Assembly (NCBI GenBank): GCA_029721515.1
Contig: CM056570.1
Span: forward strand, 7,306,601 to 7,370,600
Source of the DNA: Synanceia verrucosa
Lineage: Eukaryota > Chordata > Actinopteri > Perciformes > Synanceiidae
Reading direction: 5' to 3'
Length of the DNA: 64,000 nucleotides
The notes beneath the pieces were generated by a model, which worked only from the letters and a program-made list of their open reading frames with translations, ran no database searches and had not been told where the DNA came from. Shown one piece after another: positions 24,841 through 40,200 of this stretch. The position numbers were made by a program, and so were the translations under genes. How positions within the stretch are numbered: the first letter of the stretch is position 1; each line of letters opens with the position of its first letter.

Positions 24841-27800
24841 TCAGGCTTTGGCCTCCAGCAGTTCGAGGAACAGTTTGTGCATGGGTACGCGGCCGTCCTG
24901 TTTGATGCTGCAGAAGTGCTGGACGGCACGAGCAGCCGTCTGACGGAGGAGAGGGAGGGTCATGATCAGTTTGCCAGCCCGCCGCAGATCCTCTAGGTGG
25001 TGGGTGGCCTCGTAGTCCTGTAGGGCCCCGTGAAGGACGTCCTGGAGTCTCTGAACTGCTTCAGCATCTTCAATTTGCATGGAGTCTATAAGGAAGGATA
25101 GCAATTAGAGCCAAACACAAAGTACAGGTGAGGTTGATGGGAATAGAGTTTTGCAGGTAATTGGGCATAAACCAAACTGAAAGGTTGATCCTCAGGAGAC
25201 CATGAATGTGTGTGTATAATTACATCACAATTGATCCAGTAGTTCTTGAGTTAATTGAGTCTGGACTAAAGAAGTGGACTGAACAACTAACCAATATCAG
25301 CATTGAGCACAGATTAATAGTAACTAATTCAATACCTGAGTTAGCGAGCGCAATAGCCTTGAGCACCACAAACTCCTCCTTCTCCAGCCCCATGGCTTTG
25401 TACTTCTTCACCAGCTGCAGGATGGCGTTGTTGAGGTCGAGCAGCCCGGCCAGCTTCGACTGCTCCTCGTCCATGATGTAGTCCTCGGCATACACCAGCC
25501 TGTCCTCCAGGGCCAGCGAGCGGAACACCACCCGAAGAATCAAAATCTCCATCCAGCCGCTCTGCAGTAGACTCATCTGGTCAGCCAGAGAGAGGGAGGG
25601 GAAGCCTGGAGAAACAAACGCATCGAAATGGACCAGTTACTTGGGATGTAGAAAACAAGGGTTTTTTAAAGGGACAGTCTGTGTGGGATACTTTTTTTTT
25701 TGTTTTCATTAGGGCTGTCAAAATTATACGTTAACATAATTAATGCGATGGTAATTCTACTTGGACAAACTGCCCAAAATGCATTGCCAGAGACGTGATG
25801 TTACGTGATGAAGCAGAACTCCATTCAAAAATTCAAGGAAACTAACAATACAGTCGTAACTAACGATAAACGTGCTGATAAAATTAGATTAACCATCTTT
25901 TTGGAATATTAGGGCAGCTCATTTCAGGCAGTTTGTCCAAGGAGAGTTACAGCTGTACAAATTAACGAATTAATTTTGACAACCCTAGTTTTTACCAATA
26001 AACATCAGTTTATTTGTCATGGTTAGACTTACTAGGTCTTAAAAACATTTGTATAATGTCTTCAGGGTGAAAAAATATAAATAATAACATAAAACATTGA
26101 AGGTCTAATGAAAGACACCATTATGTTGCATTATGGGAATTGTAGGATTTAAAAAAAAGAAAAAAGTCCACTGACTTTATCAAATGATGATACTTTTAAA
26201 TAATTTGGTTACAATATATTTCTAGCATGTAGTGTATTCAGTATTAATATATCATGCTGGTGCAGATTCCCTCATATGGAGACCACATTGCATGACAAAG
26301 GACAGAGGGAGTGAATAGGGGGTGAATTTAATCACACTCTGTGGGACACACCCACTCTGATTGACAATTACACCCCACAGGAGCATGATTAAACCTGCTC
26401 ACGTTCCCCACATAAACCCGCATACACACACTCACACACACGTTTACTGTAATTAAACAGATGATTTTACAGAGCGGGGGGTGGAGGGGGGAGGCGTTAG
26501 TGTTTTTGACACCATCCGTGATTGTTATCAGGATCTGCTGCTCTTTACAATCTCCATGGGGACACGAGTGGCGCCCGTTTCCCCACTATCGCTCCCTGAT
26601 TGATTGGAAACGCTGTCTGTGCACAATTTTTATTGGTCGATAGGGATCAGTATTCTGGCTCCGCACCATCGATCAGGAACAGATACCTGTGTGAGTGTGT
26701 GTGATGAAATCTTACTCTAATCTTAACATATTGATATGTTTTAAGGACAAATAAACCTTTAAAACAGATAAAAGAGCAAGATTTAAAGGGACAAAGCAAA
26801 GAACGCTGGAGGCAGTGGGGGAGTGCTGACATTTGGGAAGAATTCTCTTGTGTCATATTAACACACAACACACACCCAGTCACTCCACAGTCGTGTTTAA
26901 CGCACACCTTTGACGGCCAACTCGTGGCAGAGACTCAAAAAGGCCAAAAGCAAAGAGGACAGTTGGTCTTTAGCCAGCTCATCTGCCAGTCTGGCCCTCA
27001 CACTTCAGACCACATCACCGTCAATCTGCCTGATATGAGCGGACACAGAAGAGGGGGAGCAGCCAGGACAGTTGCCCCATCACACTCACCTCCCCCTGGG
27101 CAAAGAACTCAGATGGCCTGGGCCACTTTGCCCAGGACCCTGGTTCTCCCAGCGATGGGGGCCGTGTGGCCTGCCACTCATCCAGAGCTGATGTGACATG
27201 GCCATTACGCTGCTAGGAGGGGGGTAGGCTTTTTTTAATATCCATTCTGTGTGTGTGTGTGTGTGTGTATTCTATCTACCTTCTTCTCTGTCTCCCATCA
27301 GTTGAGCTGTCATGGTGTCTTTTTTTAACCTTGTTCTTTTCCTTTTATTGTCTTTGTTTCCAGGTAACGGTGTGATTTTATTTGTCAAAAACAAGAACAT
27401 AATAATTTATAGCAATAAATAAGGACATAACAGATTGCCAGAAATTCTGTTTATACATATATATTTACATACTTTTTGAGTCAAGAGTATATATAAATAT
27501 GAAGATACGACCAGCAGCCAGTTAGCCTGCAGTAGCTTAGCATAAAGACTGCCTGGCTCTGTCCACAGGTAAAGCAGGAACCTATTGAAATCTTTGCTTC
27601 AGCCAATGAAAAACAAAGTTTTCCTTATCTTTCCAGTCTATATGCTAAGCTAGACTCATCATCACATTTATTATACAGGCACGAGAGTGGTATTGATTTT
27701 CTCATCTAACACTCAGCAATTAACTGACACTAATGGACAATAAGAAGCTGCCTACTGCTGCTCCTCTTTTACAATGGATGTGAATTATTCCATGCAGGAA

Positions 27801-28252
27801 GACAATTTATTTGTCCCAACTCGCCTGAGAGAAGTGCACCTTTTTATGTAGCTTTTCTTGACATTTCATAACTTTGTGTTAAATTAGCTTGACAGCTGGA
27901 TGAATGTATGACTCCCTCCCACTCTCTCTCTGCCCTTAGGTGGGTATCTGCTGTGTGTACGGGCGCTCTTCCAGCCAAACCCTCCACTGGCAAAAGGGCT
28001 ACAAATACACCCATCAGTCGGACTCCGTCTGTCTCGTGCGCAGAGAGTAAAGAGACGTCAACTGAGGAAAAAGCCAGACAGCAACAGCCTGGAGGGGGAT
28101 GGATGGAGGAGGAGGAGGAGGTGATGCTCTTCTTCCTTTTCTTACACAACAATGGAAATGCTGATGAGAGACACCAACACATATCAACATCAACATAGCA
28201 AATGTCCGCCTTGTAGGAAGAAATACAAGGATATGTATATAGCAGTAAGCAT

Positions 28253-28291
<39 letters not shown>

Positions 28292-31200
28292 CCTGCTCTG
28301 TTTGTTTTGTAAGCATTTCAGAGATAGGACAACAGGTGTATTCCTGGTGATGTTTTGGGTGTGGATAACCATGGCTGATAAAGCAGTCAGTTAAAGAAAA
28401 AAAAGACGATAAGGAAACAGAACAGAGAAATGATAATGACCGAGTATACAGTAAACTACTGGTCTATGATGAAGGAGACTAAGGTAGAATTTAAAATAAC
28501 TTCAACAAAGGTTATTCTGAGATGTGTAATGTCTGATAGACTACAACTGTTAACTTATAGAATGTGAAAAACCCAAAGTTACAAATTTAAATTGCTTTTT
28601 GTTGTCCAATCAATAGGCAAAAAGTTGAATGTATTAATTATACAATATTAAATAAACAGTACATGTTTGCATTTGAGAATCAGTGGATAGTTGGTATTTT
28701 TGCTCAATATATGGGCTAAATGATTAAAATAAATAAGACATTTTGCCAAATAATTATCTCATTCTTTTAAAATGTGAGAAACTGCATTTTTTGCAGCTTA
28801 TTTTTGTTTCATAATTGATGCAACTATCTCTGGGTTTAGGACTGGTTGTTGAATAAAGGCAAGCCATCAACTTGCACGATGTGAGATATAAGTGAGATGT
28901 AATGGGAAAGAAGGACAAATGAGAGCAGCTCACAAACATGGGTGGCCCAAAAAGCAGCTTCCCTTGCAAGTGCTACTTTTCATTTGTGAGTGTCGTCAGA
29001 GTCTCCACAGCCAAGTATCAAAAGCAGACCTGTTGCCACCGCGTACGATTACAACCACCAACATAGCTGCATACCAGTGGTTTAATCCCACTAAGCTGTC
29101 AGAATGCACTTCCCCTCTCCTTTCCACCCTCTCATCCAAAGGAAAAAAAATCTGGACATCCCTTCTGCTGTTCCTGGGTCAGAGGAGAAGTGAAGTGTGT
29201 TCCAAGTGTCAGGCGGATTTCCGTAATTCAGAGAGGGACGTGGTCCAGGAAATGAATTAAGACTTCCAGGTCACCACAAGTCATCTGGTTGACGTATTAG
29301 GAACACACACAAACACGCACACACGCACAAACACAGGATGACTGACAGATAACACACAGCCATGTCAACACTCCCTCTCTCCTCTGGGCAACCACAAGTC
29401 ACCACATCCTCCTCTGATCTGAACACAGTCTTAATGTGCGTACCTGGGATGTGCTTGGCCCAGCCGATGTTGACCACCAGCTCTCTGTCAGCCAGGTCAC
29501 ACAGCGTGGTCAGGGCTTTGATGTCGCTCTCAGGTACAGTGGGGTCCGGCATGGCGAAGATGCCCTCTGGCTCGGCCACCAGCAGCAGAGACACCACCTT
29601 GTTTTCTACCGCACCACCACTAATGACTGAGCGTGACAGGGAGAGAAATATTAGATTTTTGCTTATTCATTATATGTAATACAACAGAGAGGCACACACA
29701 ACTGTCCAAATTTTTTAGCACATAAAAAGTAGAAATCTTGGAGATACATGTTTCTCATAACATGCACAGTTCATTACCGGCATTCAAAACTTCCCACGTC
29801 TCACTTCAAAACCTACAGTTAGCACTGATTAATGCCGTCTCATTAGCAAATACAAGCTATAAAAATGATTAATATGACAGACACTGAGTGCACAGTTTAA
29901 CTGTTTTGAACTCACAGACCACAGCAAAGATAAAACCACAGCCTGTCATGTCTATAATAAAGGAATCCATTAACACTGACTGACAACGCAGCAGTCATGG
30001 ACAATAGTTGTGTTCATTATGCAGCTTTTGTTTGTGCACTTACATGTTTTTTTCTGAGGCGAGGCATTCTGTGGGTGCAGATAGGGGCTGTTCTCAGCAT
30101 CTATTCTCCTCTTGTATTTCTGTCTGCCGCCTCGAACCCGGTCCAGACGCACACCTGGCCAAACACAAACGGCAGGATTTCAATGATGCATTTGTTGTTA
30201 CATCACACGCCTCAGTGTCCAATTAGTATTTCAAATACTACTGAAAAAACAACAAGAAAACAAGAAAAATCATGGCACATTTGTTGACATTAATGCTGTT
30301 TGGAGATTCTGTGAATTTTAAAAATAAAGTCACACAACAACAAACACATGGCTTTTCAGTCAGTGAGCAGAATCTACATCAGGAGAGTATTGATGACACA
30401 GATAATCAGTTATCAGGGAAAGGCTTCACATTGAAACCAGTCCTGCGCGATCCCAAGGAGACATGAAAACAGAACACGACTAATGCTGGAAGAGCAGCAT
30501 GCATCCTGTAACACGACACCCAAGAACTTCAGAGCAGCCGATGACAACTGCTCATCTTAACAAGCGCTGTGGTAGCCTCGTCACCACGGCGACGGGGGTT
30601 TAAGAGTGTGTGTGTGTGTGTGTGTGTACAGGAGACAACAGTCTCAAGGTGCATCTGGAAGAAAATGTGTCCAGAGAGTGTGAACGTGACTCAGGGAGCC
30701 TTCAGTAGTGGTGTTGGGTTACCTGATCTACACAGAGGCCATAGGGACCCAGAATAGATCTATAAAGGCACTCTGAGGGTATTATTTGCCCACTTGACAC
30801 CTCACAGTGACACTTCATCCCTTTGAGCCGGCTGCCTCCTGTGCTTATTCTTCTGACTTACGCAGATATTTATGGAGACGCGTGCATGAACATCCACATG
30901 GAATAACATAACGTCCTTTTAAAGCAATACAGAGTAACTTTTCAACCTTCATTAAATATTTTCATAAGTTTTGTGATGATACACTGACTTAGAACTAGTT
31001 GAATGACACCTCTGTCATATGGCCTGAGGGGGTCTGTATCACTTTCACTGGCACTAAGCAACTTTGAGGAGGGTGGCAGGAACCCTGCCACACAAAAAAC
31101 TACAAATGTGCTGACTGCTTTACGGCATATACGTCACTTCCTCGCCTACGCGCAATCACTGCTATCACGGCAGAAGCTGCAAAACAACCAAAGAAATGAA

Positions 31201-34200
31201 AAGTTTTTGTCTGAGGAGACAAAAAAGGGACACTACCCGGATAAAAGGACAGTCAAGGATCAACACTGGCCCAGCTTTCACTCACTGGAGTAAGCTCTAA
31301 GACGAGGAGGAATTTACAACCGATGCTGCCTTGGCTCTGTTCCTGCCGGACTAGTAAGTAGCTTTCAATGCTCAAATCAAAATGATAATGCTAATGTTAG
31401 CTATCGGAAAATTGCGTTCACAGTTCGCAAGCCCAAAAGACCTGTAGAGAGAAAAAACAATGTGACTGCAAACTGCAAATGCAAAGTTTGAGTAAAATAT
31501 GTCGGTTCCTACTGTGGAAAGATCAGTCATACTGAAACATTGTGGTGTTATCATGTCAGTTTGTATGTATGTGACAGTAGTTTCTGATGATTGTTATGTA
31601 ATAGTTACAGAGAAAAACAGGATTCTTGTCGTGTTTTTGTTGAGTTGGAAACAGAAATTTCAATCCCACTGCAGGCGACCGGGAGATCAGGATTTTACAA
31701 CGCTACGCGCTGGTCCTCATGGGAAATGTGGTCTTCCTTCAGGCAAAACATTACCGCTTTGGTCCATTGCTGTCACCAAAATCAACCAAACTGAAACTAA
31801 GTACTGTTTTAATCAGGCATAAAACCAAACAAAAACCGAACCAAAACTGTAAAAGCTCTTAATAAATCCAAATAAGGACGTGAAACTGAATAATTTGAAT
31901 TACCCACATTATTAATCTGTTACCAACTCTACTCTCATAACACTTCCTTATAAATACATAAATATGTTTATGATTGTTTTTTTCTGCTCCAGTTAGTGGA
32001 TCATAAGTTTCAAACAATTTGTAGACCTTGAGTTTGGGCTGTTTTGTCAAAATAAATCAATGCTTTGAATCCTGTTTCGTTTGAATAAATGAAATCAAAT
32101 CATCATGATATACACTTTAGATAATAAGTTGGCAGGTTTGAGAGCTGGTAATCAAGAAGATGAGAGGAGAATTACTGAAAGTATTGTTTGGGTAGAGTGA
32201 AATCAATGACACCTGACCCTCTGGTGATGTCATGAGGGGCAAATAGCAAGTGTGGATTATCCAGAGCACTTGGCTGGTGCCACTCCAAGGTGTGAGATGA
32301 GGGATGAGGGTACTTCCTGCATCAGATTAAACACAAACTGCTGCCAGATAGTGTATTAAAACAAAACAAAAGTGGACTTGATATGCAGGAAAAGTGTGTT
32401 TCATACGGGTATATTTGTGTGTGCTGAGATCTGACAGTTATTTAGGCGCACACATCAGAGCTAAGTGTAACTCTTCACAGAGGAATGTGCTGACAACCAA
32501 AAGGCCAAGAATAGCTTTGGTGGATAACAGACACACACACACACACACACCTCCTCTGTACAGCCCATCACAGTTCGATAAACACGGGCTACTCAGGCAT
32601 TGATCTATTTTTTGCCGCTTTCATCGCTCAGCCTTCTTTTGACGGTGTCTGGATCTTCACATGGGCAGCTTTACAGGTTCCCAAAATGCACAGAGTGCAA
32701 CAGGATCAGCACCTCGGATATCTAGTCGCTGATCCAGACTGATTTCTGGGTACCTTGTTCTTTGGCAGCACCCCCCCTTGCCTCCATCAACCAGCATGTG
32801 TTCAGTATAAACTATCCCGCGCTTCTCAAATAATTGTGAAAAATGTACACAACACCACGGTGGCGTTACATTCCCTGCACACTGCTTCTCAAATGAGAAG
32901 GATTCAGGAAGTTGGCACTCTGTTCTGTTCTGCTTCTTTTCTCAGAATTCACATTAACAAAGCATGATTAACACACCTGAGATCAGGAGGGGAACGGAGG
33001 CGTATGAACCATTAAAATACATGATCACAAAATTACATCTGTATGAGAAACTGTTTTGAATATACTGCGTACATTTTGCCAACATACATGTTTTTACTGC
33101 CCTTAGAAGTGACAGCAACTGTAATACTGAGCACTAAACAGGGCTTAATCAAACCCTGCCCAGGGTCTATATGTCTTTTAGCCGTGTGTTTAATACGGCT
33201 CTGACTCTCACCATTAAACTTCACAGCTCCTCTGTCTCAGCCTTTACTGCGGCCTCTCTGGGGAAGAGGGGCATTACGAGACACGATGGAGCGCGTTACG
33301 AGGGCGCTTACGACGGGAGTTATGAGGGGCAGTTCGCATTTCACGGAGGTCCAGGAATCCCACGAGGCATCTGGAGGAATTTACGAGGGGGGTGGGAAAG
33401 CAAAAGGAGAGAGGGGGGTTGAGAGGTGGACTGGGATGCTGTTGATGACCCTATCCTATTAAAAGCAGCTAATTTAGAAAAATGGCACACACACACTATC
33501 ACTCACAAATTCATACAGAGGTGTGTAAACGTGACATGTGTTTAAACAAACTCATATTCACACACTGATGTGTGTGTAAAAGACACTATAATTCGGTATA
33601 TCCATAACTCACACACATTTAGGAACATACGGCTGCTGGACAGATGAGTGGGGGGGATTAAAGGATCATTCCAGTTTATTATAATTAATAAACTAATCTG
33701 AGCTAACAAGCTGCTAACTGACAGAAAGCAGAAATCGAGCTTTGTCCAAGTCTTTCCTGTTCAACAAATCTTCTGAAGGAAATGGTGTTTACTACCCCTC
33801 CACCCTAAAATTGCAGCCAAGCAGAGACACTTAAACGCACATTTTATCTGCTCTCCTCTTTTTTTAATCATCTCTTGGCTCCACACAGCATGCAGTGTGG
33901 CCAGTACAGTAGGAGGTCTCTAATGTTTTCCTTTTTGAGTCACTTCTAAATCTGGACAACAATATGTCACCAGACAGGCACACAGTCCGACTGAAGGAGC
34001 ACCTGACCGCTGTCACAGACTCTCTGTGTGTAATGTACCGTATACATATCACCACCTCAGTCCGTACGTTTGAGCGTACGGACCGACATTTTGCATCGTA
34101 TGAAATTAGCTGTAGAAAAGATGGAAGTTGGAATGTGAAAGACAACCTAAGTTACTTGGTGTATTTTGTAAATTAGTCTGGCAAATAAAAAGAAAATAAA

Positions 34201-37200
34201 AAAGTATTCTTTTATATTTTGCTGTTGTTTATTGTTTTTTATTACTGTCATTTTGTCTATGCTGCTGTGGCGGGTAAATTTCCCTCAATGGGGGATAAAT
34301 AAGAAACTATTCTATTCTATACTTCCCATTCTAATTAAATTCCCCACTTGGAAAAATGGATCTCAAACTTGTTTTAAAAGTATTTTTTTTTTTAAATAAT
34401 AATAATAATAAAAAAAAGTCTTGTCCCAGAAGACCCTAGCAACAGCTCATTCCATTATCTCGCTAACACACACACTGTTGAAGCAAAGACTGACACAATT
34501 GAAGCGTTAGCTGCCCTCTCCTCCCTCTCAAAGACGCGGCGATGCATTGTTCAGCATTGTGTTTACTACACCGACACACACCGACACACTCACATACCAC
34601 AGCTGGCACGAAGAGGCTGAAGTTTAACTGTCAGAGGTTTTGGGTTTCACTGGAGTCTGCAACACTACAGTACAAGCCGTGGCCAGTTTATCAGGTGAGA
34701 CGTGGTGAATCTCAGCTGGTCATCATGGTATTGTTTCCAGGAATGCACAGCATAGAAATTACAGTGAAACTAGTGTTAGCCTTCACTCTCTGGGTGCTTT
34801 TTCTCTGTCTCAACTGAGGTTTGAACTTCTGCCAAGACTACCAACCGATCAATCCCACGAAAAGCAACTCAATCAATGTTTTGACCGAGGTCTGAAAGTG
34901 ATTTTTGGTGTATAGCTGACCTTCTCTCAACATGCCTACAGACAGACATTTCACGAATCGACAGGCCTGGCAGGATTTCCTCCTTCTCTTAGTGATTTCA
35001 CATTCATTGGACGCTGGGCAGCTGTATTCAATGTTACCTGCAGGAGAAGAGAGGAAGATAAAAGTTATTGACATATTGAGACTAACAGTTCAGTCAAAAG
35101 TTAGCACAAAATCTTAAGGGGTATTCCAGCAGATTTAATGCTTTTCTTTCATAAAGTTGGGGGACTCAAGAGACTGATTAAAAAATAAGGCTTTTTACTG
35201 AAGAAGTAGATGCTGACTTTTAGTTCCTGGAGTGGAAAAGAGTCTTTCATCAGACCATTCCTGTCTGGTAAATAATCACACCTTTTAAACTCCACACCTT
35301 CAGTTAATAGATTTGTAATCTAGTAGAAACTGAGATGATGACATCACTCTGAGTCATTTTTATGATGATATTTTGACTTTCACACTCAGTGAAATCACAC
35401 ACTAAAACACATTCGCAATGCTTAATTGGGAGCGATAACAGTAGTGGAAAAAAGTGTGTGTTAAGCCCGACGATGGCGTTCAGCCAGATGCAGGAGCTCT
35501 CAGCTGCCACCCTCGATCAGAAACAGGAAGTATCTGATGAGCCAGGCATTAGATCTCCTTGGCTGATCTGACAGCAGTTCATCCTGTTTGCCCTTTGAAC
35601 CCATCTACAGTCGCCAACTTCTGGAGGCCTAAACATATCGCACCCTGCCGGGTCCAGGTCCTGTGCAGCGAGCAGGACAATCCTTTTTTAAATATCCACA
35701 CAGCATGTCACTGCCTTTCACTGCTAACGGTGTGTGCACCACACATTCATCACCGTCACTGTTATCTGAAGCTTTAAAGCCTAAACTCAAACATGTTGAC
35801 TGTATACACTGTGCACTGTAAGTTTAACCACATATCAGCTGTTTGCAAACAGGTCTGTATTTAAAGCCTTGCTGCAGTTTGGGGCAGGAGGTGGAAGCTG
35901 TGAGCGGACTGATCAGGGTTTGTTTATACCAAAACAAAAGACTGCATCTGTGCCATGTTGCTAGTAAAACAGGTTTATATGCTGCAGGAAGGCATATTCA
36001 GCCATGCACAATAAACTCTGTTACTAAGTATAAAACTGAGCGTGAAGCCTGTGTCTAAATGGGTGTTTTGCCTGTGTTGTCTTTCCCTCTCACCCTGGAT
36101 GGTCCTCTTGAAGAAGGCCTTGCAGGCTTCACAGGAAGCCACACCGTAGTGGTAACCCGAGGCAACGTCGCCGCACACCAGGCACACACGTTTGGCCACC
36201 GAGCCCAGCATGAATTCACACTTCACTTGACTTTCATCCTCCGTGAACCTCCTGGATAAAAAAAGAAAGGAGGGTTCAAATTAAGAGAAATGAGCTAGTA
36301 TTTACATTTAAATTAAATATAAGGGACAGCATAATGCATACACCAACCTATTTGCTCCTCCATTGCTGGCCAAACCTGCTGTGTGACCATAGAGGCCTGG
36401 TGAGTCCAGCCCATTGCTGTGATTGTGATGGCCTTTGATCAGGGGCCCGTAGCTGGAGTTCGTGTCCGAGGAAGAGCTCCCTGGACTGGGCTGGGCCGGG
36501 CTGACGTCGCCCTGAGAGCTGGGGCTGGAGGGCTCACGCTTTATGGTGGTGGGACAGGTGGGGTCCAAGCCCCTCACTGACATCCTGCCCAGATGTCTGG
36601 AGAAAAGAGAGGAGACGTTTTTTAATGTATGACTGGATATGCATCTTCTCCTAATACATCTTTTTTAACTTTCAAGTCAGCTTTATGTAATGAGCCACCT
36701 TAGTGTTGTTATAAATATTAATGACAGGCTAACTTTATTAAGTAAGGCAGCTTGGAACAGTCATTACTGGATTCAGATATTGTGTTTTCAAACCACATGC
36801 AGAGCAGAAAGCTCATCATATTCCTTTCATCTACACATTTACTCCTCTCATCAGTCTACCAGTGGAGCTCCACGCCTCATATAAACTGGCCGTTTGTGAT
36901 TCCCCACATATGCAAAGCTGTTGTCCATTACACTGCTTTGTTTTTAAAGACAGAGATTGCTTAAGCAAACGTAGGGAAATAACCAGACCAGCATCAAACC
37001 ATCCGCTTCAACACAACCATTACGTTCAATCCAAACGGTTTTTTACCTCCACCAAGGAGGTTATGTGATCACCAGGGTTTCTTTCTTTCTTTATTTGTTT
37101 ATTTGTTGGTTTGCAAAATAACTGAAAAAGTTATGGACAGATTTTGAGGAAATTTTCAGGATTGGTCAGAAGTGGCCTAACTTAAAAGTGATTACTTTTT

Positions 37201-40200
37201 GATGGTGATCGGCTCTGATTCAAAGTCATCAAGGTCAAACGAAAGGTCACGCCATAGTAATGTATGGGAGATTTTGCATATTTCTGAACGCTCCAGGGTG
37301 TACAATTTTCAGCCAATCGCCACCTAATTTGGTATATAAACTCATATAGGAATCCAGAAGTCACTGATTCAGTTTGGTCACGATCAGTAAAAGGTCAAGG
37401 TCACCAAGGTCAAATATGTGTTTTTAACCATAACTTCATGTAGGAAGGAGTTAGAGCAATGCAACTGGTCTCAAAATATCCAGAAAAGAATTTTCAGTTA
37501 ATAATGTTAACATACTTATAGTCAAATATTAATATTTTCCGCAATAATCACAAAAAACTGTGCATAGGGGACAAAATCGCTGCTCGGAAATCAGTCAAAT
37601 ATTGACCTTTTGTCAAAATCAACACATTCACTCTTAGGCGTTGTGGGCTTGCAGGAGTATACGCTCTCAGAATGCTGCCTTGGCGGAGGTCTGCACTCTC
37701 TGAGTGCTTTTCTAGTTCTGTCTTTGTCTCTTTCTCTATTGTCTGTCTTTGTGTCTCTCAGTTACTTGTCTTAGTCGACCTGTCAAACTCTGCAGCAGTT
37801 GACAGGTTGCCACAACAGTTAACAGATAAAATGTTTATGCTAGTTGTTGTGAATTGTGCACAGACAGCCAACCTCAAAGCCACCAAACCGGACAATAACT
37901 TTTTTCTGGTAATTATTAAATTTTTCTAATGAAACTCACACAGTGTCTTTGCATTGCTGACATCTTTTTACTCTATGAATACTTCCACTATAACTGCTAG
38001 AAATAAATCTTCCTCTGCCTTCATGTGTAAGTGTGCATCATTACTTTATTATTGGATCGAGACGTGACCACAACAGACTCTCTGTCACCACGACGAGGAG
38101 GAAAAAAAAGCATCTGAAACCAGCTGAGCTGAACACTAGGCTCACCGGCATGTGATCTGCACTCGCACACACATTGTGGTGTCAGGCGTTCATGCGTGAA
38201 TGTAAAAATAAAAATCATAGACGAGCTCCCACTTCTCCACACACTTCACATTCATGTGATCAGGAACATGCTCCCTGCACACACACACACACACTTATAT
38301 AGATGCTTTTAAAGCAAGTGTCTTCATAAACACCCCGACACATACTGGCATACAACTGTTTGTCGCCAGCCCAACTTTTAAAAAGACCCCTGCTGTCTGC
38401 ACACTCAGTCTCCACACAGCCATACTCTCCCACTCTAATCCTGGCCTGGTGAGGTGGATGTCCAAGTCAGTCTGTTTCCTGACATGTAAATCAGTATTCG
38501 CTTGGCCACAAGTCATTTGGTAGGAAAAAAAGACTGGCTGATTTTAACCACCTCCAGAGTAAACCATGGGCACGCGCTACTGACCCCTCTACTAACCCAC
38601 AGAGACTGACTGACTGACAGCAACACAGAAAACCAATTATAACATATTTTGTTGTAAATATAGGATTGTCTATTCCCATAATAAAGATATTATGGTTAAC
38701 ATGTTCTGGACTATTGACAGAGCATAAACAGGGCAACAATAGCAACTAATCACATCACAATCCAATCTGCTTTTAACTCCGATTTGGTATCCACCAACTC
38801 CTGAAAGTCATTTCTGTCTCTTTAGCTACTAAATGCTACAACATCACCTCGCTATTTGCTACATTTGTCACTTTTTGTTGCCGAAAAATGCTGCCGTTGA
38901 TGGCTCGAAACTACCTGTGCAGAGTGAATCAAAACAGGAGAGTTGTGGAGGAAACCATGGTGATGATTTGTTCTGGGGTTTTCCCATTAGATTCATTTGA
39001 TCCATAGTTGATAAAATAAAAATATGACAGTACTTAGTGGTTTACTTGTTTCTTCAGACAAAAAAAAATCCTTAAATATTATTCTATACTGAAATTCTGG
39101 GATCATATCACTGATAGTATTGACATTCACGACAAAGCCGACTCTTGCCCAAATTTGAACTCAATAACTAATGATCAAGACTCAGCTTCCCCATCTCTCA
39201 CCACTCCAATCCACTTTAAAGACTATAAAAACAGTACCGAGAAGAGATTGAGGTTTACTTATTGGCTATCCATCACAGGCGTCCATATTGCTGCGTCAAT
39301 CTCTGACAGACACAGAGTGACATATCTCCAATTATAATGCATCACGGGGAGGAAGAGGAGGAGGAAGGTGGCGTTGGTGTTTTAACTCTCATAATGAAAT
39401 GGCATTAAAGTGGGGTGATCAAATGTGATGTAATATTCACTCTGACAGATTACTAATCTACAACTCCACATAAAAGCCCATCAAAAGACGGTTGGTGCAG
39501 TGGGGATAAATCACAGAGGATGTGTGTGTGTGTGTGTGTGTGTGTGTCAATGGGAATTCAAAGTTATCGTACCTTACCCCCCTTTGTGTCCCAGAATCCA
39601 AAACAACTCTAATTGCACCTTGGCAACAAAGGCTAAAAATTCAGTGTGAAACGACAAGAGGAGAGGAGGAAATGACAAGAGAGGCAGACAGACAGAAGGA
39701 GTGTGAAAAGGCTGGGAAGGGAGAGAAAGAAAAGGGGCAGTCCTGTGGCTCATTAACCTGGGGGTGTTGAAAGAAAAAAGAGAGAAGGCAACACTCACTT
39801 TCAAATGAGCAGAGACATAATGCAGACAATGACCCAGCGGAGGGAAGTGACCGAGAGAGATAAAGAAAATGGAGAAAAGGCATATCTATAGGCCACAGGG
39901 AAGTAAAAATGAAATGTGAGGTGACAGAGATTCTCCCTGCAATATCATCAAAAACACAACTAGTGACTAACCTTTTAGCCCCAGCCCCAACCCTGAGGAG
40001 CAGCTATTCAGGTCAGCAGGGTTTCATAGTGTGTTTTTTTTCACTAATGAGCCAGTAGGAGATGAGCGGGATCAGTGGCACCCCAAGCCAGCCGTAAGAG
40101 CCTTAGTCAGGCTTTGGACGAAGCTGTTAGCAGGGAGATGAGGAGCCAGGGGCTGGAGCTTGAATCATGGATCGCGTGCAGCCTTTTCTCCCATTCTTTA

